From Bin87 sp965208015 (GTDB taxonomy: Bacteria; Chloroflexota; Dehalococcoidia; Lucifugimonadales; UBA3495), in contig OZ242309.1 in assembly GCA_965208015.1 (NCBI GenBank), forward strand, positions 1,426,001 through 1,490,000: a stretch of 64,000 nt of DNA, read 5' to 3'. Numbering within the stretch: position 1 is the stretch's first letter; the number at the start of each line of letters is the position of its first letter. Both the position numbers and the translations under genes were made by a program. The notes below the pieces were generated by a model that ran no database searches, was not told where the DNA came from, and saw nothing but the letters and a program-made list of their open reading frames with translations. Positions 59,064 through 64,000 of the stretch are shown piece after piece.

Positions 59064-59090
59064 CGTCATTCCCGCGAAAGCGGGAATCCA
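59064..59090. repeat. Dispersed hairpin repeat CGTCATTCCCGCGAAAGCGGGAATCCA
   Basis: TTCCCGC and GCGGGAA form a tight hairpin. It lies eight bases upstream of the argH ATG, where the family's conserved N-terminus would be expected. A degenerate, longer copy occurs at 20400-20496. Confidence 0.75.
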
Positions 59091-59115
59091 GACCGCTCAC
59101 AAATCAACGCCTGGC

Positions 59116-59931
59116 CTACCCGTCCAGGTAGGCAAAGCTGGCGGCGAGGTTCTCGAAAACGTCGTTGTGCGGCGGGATCTCCATGATCGCGGCACCGGCA
59201 TAGGCTTTGCCCTGCAGGATGCGGCGCATGGCGCGACAGTCAAGATCACCGTCGTCCACGCTGCCGATGGCAACGCCGTCGCGAGCCTGCTTGAAGTGCA
59301 CGATCTTGATGTAGTCGGCGGGCAGATTAGCCAGTTCGTCCAGTGGGTTGCTGTCCGGATGGCGGCGGAGCTGGTTGGTGGGATCGGGACACAAACCAAG
59401 GTACTGACCTTCTTCCTCAGTCAGTTGGACCCGCGCCTCGCTGACCAACAGGGCCATGGAGCGCAGCGGTTGTCCCGAGTTTTCCATGGAAAAGATAACG
59501 CCCTGACGAGCCGCCTCACGCACCAGGGGAACGATTCGGCCCGCTGCCTCGGCGACGTCATCGGCCGTCTCCCAAGGGGTATCGGACGTGCCGGGATCCA
59601 CTGTGCGCAGGTGGGGCGAACCGCCGCCAACCAGGCGCGCCGCTTCCAGTTGCGACTGGTACAGGCCGCCCTGCGGGTCAATGTCGGTGGTGATGCACGG
59701 CAGCGCCACCGCCAGGTCGAAGGTGAGTTCCGGGAACCGCACCACGACGTCGGCGAGGGCGGTCAGGTTCGGTCGCCAATCCTGGCCTTCGCCCGATTCC
59801 GCGCGGCCGAGACAGGTCTGGCGCAGTTCGACGTGGCGCGTGCCATGATCCTGTGCGGTGGCAATGAGATCACCGAGGTCAACGTCGTCGAGCTGGTTTC
59901 TCCAGGAATTGGTGATCGCCCCATAAATCAT
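59116..59931 (-). CDS. Xylose-isomerase-like TIM-barrel protein
   Basis: 271 residues of the AP-endonuclease-2/sugar-isomerase superfamily. It has the IYGAITNSWRNQLDDVDLGD start, HVELRQTCLGR on strand 2 (Glu), and FSMENSGQPL and IKIVHFKQA as the usual Glu and His metal positions. AGGAGG lies six bases before the ATG at 59931. Probably a sugar or hydroxy-acid isomerase; substrate unknown. It is upstream of argH on the same strand, with the hairpin repeat in between. Confidence 0.8.
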   Translation of the reverse strand: MIYGAITNSWRNQLDDVDLGDLIATAQDHGTRHVELRQTCLGRAESGEGQDWRPNLTALADVVVRFPELTFDLAVALPCITTDIDPQGGLYQSQLEAARLVGGGSPHLRTVDPGTSDTPWETADDVAEAAGRIVPLVREAARQGVIFSMENSGQPLRSMALLVSEARVQLTEEEGQYLGLCPDPTNQLRRHPDSNPLDELANLPADYIKIVHFKQARDGVAIGSVDDGDLDCRAMRRILQGKAYAGAAIMEIPPHNDVFENLAASFAYLDG

Positions 59932-60050
59932 CGCAGACCTCCTGCCGCTGGACGGCATAGCATCGCCGGAAACTATACCGCAGCACGGACGGACGCTCAA
60001 CTGCCCTATGCTAGAATTGCGTCATACGTTCCAAACGAGGAGACCTCCCA

Positions 60051-60410
60051 ATGACTAAACTATACAGCGAGCGATGCACGGCCTGCCGCCGCGATTCCCC
60101 CCACGTCACCGAAGCCGAGGTCGCGGAATTGCATCCGGTGGTGAATGAGTGGGCTTTGATTGACGAGTCTGGTATCCCGAAGCTGGACCGGCAGTTCCGG
60201 TTCCGGAATTTCGTGCAGGCCCTGGAATTCACCAACGCCCTGGGCGAGTTGGCAGAATCCGAAGGCCATCATCCCCGCCTGACCACCGAATGGGGCCGGG
60301 TCAGCGTGACCTGGTGGACGCACAAGATCCGCAACCTCCATCGCAACGATTTCATCATGGCCGCGAAAACGGACCAGCTCTACGCCGAGCGCGCGCCGGC
60401 AGGCGAGTAA
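60051..60410 (+). CDS. Pterin-4a-carbinolamine dehydratase
   Basis: Recycles 4a-hydroxytetrahydropterin (PhhB/DCoH family). 119 residues. The active-site signature EGHHPRLTTEWGRVSVTWWT contains the catalytic histidine pair plus the later TH. The N-terminal YSERCTACRRDSP with CxxC is common in bacterial homologues. GAGGAGACC precedes the ATG and a TAGAAT -10-like box lies at about 60011. No pterin-dependent hydroxylase (phhA) is in the window. Confidence 0.92.
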   Translation: MTKLYSERCTACRRDSPHVTEAEVAELHPVVNEWALIDESGIPKLDRQFRFRNFVQALEFTNALGELAESEGHHPRLTTEWGRVSVTWWTHKIRNLHRNDFIMAAKTDQLYAERAPAGE

Positions 60411-60419
60411 AGGCCGCGA

Positions 60420-60900
60420 ATGGATCTGAACACGCGGAAGGAGCGCTTCTCGCTGGCCTACATCAACGCGGTGGCGACCTATGCCGACTGCGAAGTGCTT
60501 GAGCCGAAAGTGGATCGGGGCAGCGTGGATGGGATTTTGAAGAGGACTGCAATAGGGGAAATTATCGGGTTTCAAGCCAAAGCCACGTCGCGGCATATTG
60601 TGAGCCGCGACGGTGGGCAGTTGAACTTCCCGCCCGATACGCGACTACGATAACCTGCGAGCTGCCGTAACCCCGTTCATCCTGATTGCTGTGCTCCTGC
60701 CGGAAGACGAAAAGGAATGGCTTGCGCAGACCCATGACGAACTTTGCTTGCGCTACTGCGCCTATTGGCTGTCTCTGGCTGGTCGCCCGGAAGTAACGAA
60801 CATCAACAACGTAACGGTACACGTTCCAACAACGAATGTTTTCGGCAGCCACCAATTGGCCGATTTAATGGACAGAGCGGCAAGAGGTGAAACACTATGA
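60420..60900 (+). pseudogene. DUF4365-domain gene interrupted by a frameshift
   Basis: The first frame (from 60420) gives MDLNTRKERFSLAYINAVAT and the DGILKR...IGFQAKAT strands of the DUF4365 fold, then stops at 60653. The following frame carries the missing half: DYDNLRAAVTPFILIAVLLP and NVFGSHQLADLMDRAARGE, ending at 60900. A single-base change around 60625-60645 would restore one ~160-residue protein. The stop overlaps the next start (ATGA). Real mutation or sequencing/assembly error cannot be told apart here. DUF4365 proteins are predicted nucleases found in accessory islands. Confidence 0.78.
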
Positions 60901-61973
60901 TGAGGGTACAGATCCGTGACCAAGAAGCGCTGGCATCCCTGACCCCTGAAAACTTGCGTGCGTATCTGGAGTCGCAGGGGTGGGGGAACGATCGCCCGTG
61001 GGGACAGTGGGGCACGATTCTCAGCAAGGAACAAAAAGGCAAATTGTGGGAGATTGTGATCCCGCTCAGGGATGGGGGCTACGGTTACGCCGAGTTTATG
61101 GGCTTGATGGTTGCGACGCTGGCGGACGCCGAGGACCGGTCGCAGCTGGACGTGTTTTATGACTTGGAGGGCGCTGGCAGCAAGGTAACAGCGCAATCTA
61201 ATCACAAAGGTAACGGCAGTATGACTACCACCGAAATGGGGCGCCTGGAACGAGTTGCTCTCCGCGATGTCTGGACTACTGAAGCGCAGGATTTCACGCC
61301 GTGGCTGGCGCAGCCGGAGAATCTGGCAGTGCTGTCCGAAACCTTGAATATCGATTTGGAAACGGCTGGGCAGGAGGAAAGCGTTGGACTGTTCCGCGCC
61401 GACATTCTTTGCCGGAATACGCTGGACGACTCGTGGGTGTTGATTGAAAACCAACTGGAACGTACCGACCATACGCACCTGGGACAATTGTTGACCTATG
61501 CCGCCGGATTGCAAACCGTAACTATAGTGTGGGTTGCGGCAAATTTTACCGATGAACACCGCGCCGCCCTGGACTGGCTGAACGAAATTACCGATGAAAG
61601 ATTTCGGTTTTTCGGTTTGGAGGTGGAACTGTGGAAGATTGGCAATTCACCAGCTGCCCCCAAGTTCAACATCGTTGCCCAACCCAACGAATGGACCCGC
61701 TCCGTCGGTAAATCTACCCGGCGGCTCCGTTTCACTGACTTGACCGAACGCAACCTGGGTATCGTCCAAATGCGGCTGGAGGGTAAGGCCGTCAGCGAAG
61801 TAGCTGAACGCTACGGGCTCGGCAATCAGCGGGTATCGGATATATTTGGCGCGGTCAGACGGATAGCGCTCGGCGAAGCCTACGGACAGTTCGCCAAGAC
61901 AGCGGGCGTTTCACAAGAAATGGCTGATCATATCATCACCGCTATCGGCGGGGCCGAGATGTTTGCCAATTAG
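60897..61973 (+). CDS. PD-(D/E)xK nuclease-like protein, apparent chimera
   Basis: 358 residues in three parts. Residues 1-~100 resemble the N-terminus of a protein commonly encoded after DUF4365 genes (LRAYLESQGW, IPLRDGGYGYAEFM, LADAEDRSQLDV), but it is cut short. From Met109 (61221) a nuclease begins with MGRLERVALRDVWTTEAQDF. Its catalytic-type strand is GLFRADILCRN followed by WVLIENQLERTDHTHLGQLL. The last ~75 residues form a helix-turn-helix-like segment (LEGKAVSEVAERYGLGNQRV). Met109 could be an independent start, with AAAGG upstream. The gene overlaps the frameshifted DUF4365 gene by ATGA. Confidence 0.75.
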   Translation: MMRVQIRDQEALASLTPENLRAYLESQGWGNDRPWGQWGTILSKEQKGKLWEIVIPLRDGGYGYAEFMGLMVATLADAEDRSQLDVFYDLEGAGSKVTAQSNHKGNGSMTTTEMGRLERVALRDVWTTEAQDFTPWLAQPENLAVLSETLNIDLETAGQEESVGLFRADILCRNTLDDSWVLIENQLERTDHTHLGQLLTYAAGLQTVTIVWVAANFTDEHRAALDWLNEITDERFRFFGLEVELWKIGNSPAAPKFNIVAQPNEWTRSVGKSTRRLRFTDLTERNLGIVQMRLEGKAVSEVAERYGLGNQRVSDIFGAVRRIALGEAYGQFAKTAGVSQEMADHIITAIGGAEMFAN

Positions 61974-62050
61974 CAGAGCGGCAGATGGTTTAAATCTCAT
62001 CCATTGGACCTACCGCGACGCGATGTGACCAAATTGAAGGAGCCACCCCC

Positions 62051-63073
62051 ATGCGAGTTGTTTATTCCCTGCGATCCCGAGACCTGAACGCCGTGGCCGC
62101 CGAAGCGGCTTGGGCGGAGTCCATGGGATACGACGGCGTTTCCACCAACGAAACCGCCCATGATCCCTTCCTGCCTCTGGCCGTGGCGGCCACGTCGACC
62201 AGTCGCGTGACCCTGGAAACGCACGTGGCTATCGCCTTCCCCCGGTCTCCCATGGTGGTGGCCTATACGGCGCGAGACCTCCAGGACAACAGCAGCGGGC
62301 GGTTCCGCCTTGGTCTGGGAACGCAGGTGAAGGGGCACATTGAGCGGAGGTTCTCCACCCGGTGGACCGGGTCGGCCGGGCCTCGCCTGCGGGAGTACGT
62401 CCAATCCCTGCACGCCATCTGGAACTGCTGGGACACCGGCAGCAACTTGGAATACGCCGGAGATTTCTACCAGTTCTCGCTGATGACGCCATTCTTCAAC
62501 CCCGGACCCAGCGAGTACGCGCATCCCGAGGTGTTCACCGCCGCCGTCAACGGGTACAACTGCCTGGTGGCCGGGGAATGCAGCGACGGCCTGATGCTGC
62601 ACAGCCTGGTGTCCCCGGAGTACGTGCGTCAGGTAGTGCAGCCCAACGTCGCCGAGGGCGCGCGCCGCGCGGGTCGAAATGCTGAGGACGTATCCGTGGT
62701 CGGCGGGGGGTTCATCGTCACCGGGCCCAACCGGGCCGCCATCGCCGAGGCCGCCGAGGAGACCAAGCGTCGCATCGCCTTCTACTCATCCACGCGAACC
62801 TACTTCCCGGTGCTGGAATGCCACGGCTTCGAGGACATCGGCAAGCAGCTTCACGTCATGTCGCGCGAAGGCAAGTGGACCGAAATGGGTGATCTGGTCA
62901 CCGACGAGATGCTCAACGCCTTTGCCATCATCGGCGAGTACGACGAAATCCCCGGCATGTTCAAAGAGCGGTACGGCGGACTGGTCGACGAGATGCACTT
63001 CTCCATCCAGACGACAACGGACGTGGAACAGGGACAGTTGCGGCGCATCGTCCGGGAGTTGCAGGAGCAGTAG
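62051..63073 (+). CDS. LLM-class F420-dependent oxidoreductase
   Basis: Luciferase-like TIM-barrel enzyme of 340 residues, probably F420-dependent (TIGR03617-like). Blocks include WAESMGYDGVSTNETAHDPF and RVTLETHVAIAFPRSPM. LGLGTQVKGHIERRFS and FKERYGGLVDEMHF follow. AGGAG lies 10 bases before the ATG. It is a paralogue of 47825-48877, though from a different LLM subgroup. Substrate unknown. Confidence 0.9.
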   Translation: MRVVYSLRSRDLNAVAAEAAWAESMGYDGVSTNETAHDPFLPLAVAATSTSRVTLETHVAIAFPRSPMVVAYTARDLQDNSSGRFRLGLGTQVKGHIERRFSTRWTGSAGPRLREYVQSLHAIWNCWDTGSNLEYAGDFYQFSLMTPFFNPGPSEYAHPEVFTAAVNGYNCLVAGECSDGLMLHSLVSPEYVRQVVQPNVAEGARRAGRNAEDVSVVGGGFIVTGPNRAAIAEAAEETKRRIAFYSSTRTYFPVLECHGFEDIGKQLHVMSREGKWTEMGDLVTDEMLNAFAIIGEYDEIPGMFKERYGGLVDEMHFSIQTTTDVEQGQLRRIVRELQEQ

Positions 63074-63081
63074 GACATCTG

Positions 63082-63798
63082 ATGGATGACGCGCCGCCGG
63101 TTCCTCCCCTGGATCCCGCGCGGTTCAAGCTGGGCAGCGAGTCGGACCTCGCCTACGCGCTGAAATGGGAAGCGTGGGAATGGCTATACTTCTCGGCGCG
63201 ATGCCGGTGCATCGGGCTGGAGGTCCGGCTACAGGGGCCCTGGGGAGCCGTGGTAGACGTGGTGGGGGTCGGACCGGGCAATGCTATCTACGTGGTGGAA
63301 GTAAAGGCGTCCCGAGCCGACTTCGCCCGCGACAACCACACTGAAGCGGACATCGACCGTCTGCGGCAGCAACAGGACTCACTCCACCGGCGTATCGAAT
63401 TGACTAACGAACCTGGTTACCAGTCCCGGAACGGGGACAACAATCGACTGGAACAGGAGGCCGAGCGGTTGCGGGAACGGTTGGCGACGGTCTCAACCAA
63501 GTTTCACAGTCCGCGTTTTCTGAGTATCGCCGACTACCATTACATCATGGCCCCACGTGGTGTGGTGCTGGCCGAAATGATCCCGCCCGGCTGGGGTTTG
63601 CTGGAACCCGGCCCCATCGAAGTCGCGGCGGCGGCGGCCAAAGCGATCCGCAAGAACACCGGCATCGTTTCGAACGCGCTGCGGGCCGTTGCTCGCGCGA
63701 ATACCACAGCCATGATGCGGGCGCATGGGGTCACGTTCAGCGCGGACGGAGCAGAGTTTCCCCCAGTGATAATGAGATCAACTCCAACGCACCCCTAG
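63082..63798 (+). CDS. PD-(D/E)xK-like protein of unknown function (MmcB-like core)
   Basis: 238 residues. A nuclease-like core is visible: GSESDLAYALKWEAWEWL helix, then VDVVGV and YVVEVKASRADFARDN, i.e. D...E-x-K. This resembles MmcB and related DNA-repair-type PD-(D/E)xK proteins. A charged coiled-coil-like insertion (LEQEAERLRERLATVS) lies in the middle and an alanine-rich helical C-terminus follows. AGGACATCTG precedes the ATG; the gene begins eight bases after the LLM stop. Function not established. Confidence 0.75.
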   Translation: MDDAPPVPPLDPARFKLGSESDLAYALKWEAWEWLYFSARCRCIGLEVRLQGPWGAVVDVVGVGPGNAIYVVEVKASRADFARDNHTEADIDRLRQQQDSLHRRIELTNEPGYQSRNGDNNRLEQEAERLRERLATVSTKFHSPRFLSIADYHYIMAPRGVVLAEMIPPGWGLLEPGPIEVAAAAAKAIRKNTGIVSNALRAVARANTTAMMRAHGVTFSADGAEFPPVIMRSTPTHP

Positions 63799-63843
63799 CG
63801 TCGATTGAAAGCACGCTTGCGAACCGGTTACCGGAGGACGAAC

Positions 63844-64000
63844 ATGCCAGAAATCACCATTGATCCGAGAACCACCGCGCTTCTGATCCAGGACATGCAG
63901 AACGAGTTGATCAAGGGCGGCACTATGCCCGTACAACCGCTGTCGGGCGCAGAAATCATCGGCAGCAGCGTCCGCCTGCTGGAAAAGGCCCGGGCGTCGG
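63844..64000 (+). CDS. Isochorismatase-family cysteine hydrolase (partial, runs off the window)
   Basis: The first 52 codons are present. The start PEITIDPRTTALLIQDMQNE has the family aspartate in LLIQDMQN, the first member of the Asp-Lys-Cys catalytic triad. GGAGG lies six bases before the ATG. The Lys and Cys positions lie beyond the window. Substrate (isochorismate, N-carbamoyl compounds, ureidoacrylate) unknown. Confidence 0.85.
   Translation, partial: MPEITIDPRTTALLIQDMQNELIKGGTMPVQPLSGAEIIGSSVRLLEKARAS

Noticed and set aside
1..64000. tRNA, rRNA or transposase genes
   Set aside because: I scanned for T-arm (GGTTCGAATC-like) sequences, rRNA motifs and transposase motifs and saw none that hold up; a tRNAscan or Infernal run would be needed to exclude small RNAs.

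Overview
The window is a gene-dense, GC-rich bacterial chromosome segment with no rRNA, tRNA, CRISPR array or transposase that I can see. The gene content suggests a Chloroflexota bacterium of the SAR202/Dehalococcoidia type. It combines a cobalamin salvage block, F420-type luciferase-like and PPOX oxidoreductases, Rieske and HpaB-type oxygenases, several amidohydrolases, a split glycine decarboxylase, and a DinG with a fused exonuclease. The taxonomic assignment is inference from gene content, not from a marker search.

Layout. 0-3.1 kb: cobalamin lower-ligand-arm assembly (cobQ, cobU, pduX-like). 3.1-8.8 kb: DNA repair, with two tandem OGG1-type 8-oxoguanine glycosylases, an exonuclease-DinG helicase and a PHP hydrolase. 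8.9-11.6 kb: a beta-hydroxyacid dehydrogenase, then an XRE-ImmA/PIN toxin-antitoxin-like pair. 11.6-18.6 kb (minus strand): PPOX protein, sarcosine-oxidase-like flavoenzyme, an SfiI-family restriction-modification pair, gcvPA, a four-helix membrane protein and gcvPB. The R-M genes sit inside this operon and overlap the start of gcvPA. 18.9-23.7 kb: MFS transporter, orphan DNA methyltransferase and dnaA. 23.7-43.9 kb: accessory catabolism (beta-propellers, copper amine oxidase, Mo sulfite-oxidase-like enzyme, amidohydrolases, SDRs, Rieske dioxygenase, HpaB-like hydroxylase, SnoaL and VOC proteins, metallo-beta-lactamase fold, phosphotriesterase-like and M19 dipeptidase). 44.1-46.0 kb: an AT-richer three-gene cassette of unknown function. 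46.3-53 kb: more catabolic enzymes. 53.1-60.4 kb: mutL, a HAD-like gene, an ArsC/Spx-like gene with an in-frame TGA, rpmB, a HEPN-like gene, rpe, argH and pterin dehydratase. 60.4-64 kb: a frameshifted DUF4365 gene, a chimeric PD-(D/E)XK nuclease, an LLM oxidoreductase, a second nuclease-like gene and the start of an isochorismatase.

The strongest unusual signal is at 55653-56015 on the minus strand. The ArsC/Spx-like frame runs back through a TGA exactly where the first redox cysteine of a CxxC motif belongs. It then reaches an ATG with a strong Shine-Dalgarno sequence. A hairpin that meets bacterial SECIS criteria follows the TGA. I read this as a selenoprotein (UxxC) that a standard gene caller would truncate.

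Other notable items are six copies of a palindromic repeat (GTCAGAATC ... GATTCTGAC) placed between catabolic genes, an argH whose 5' end has been replaced by a dispersed repeat, and an internally deleted MetE-like remnant. Together they portray a chromosome shaped by small repeats and by insertion of AT-richer defence-like genes.
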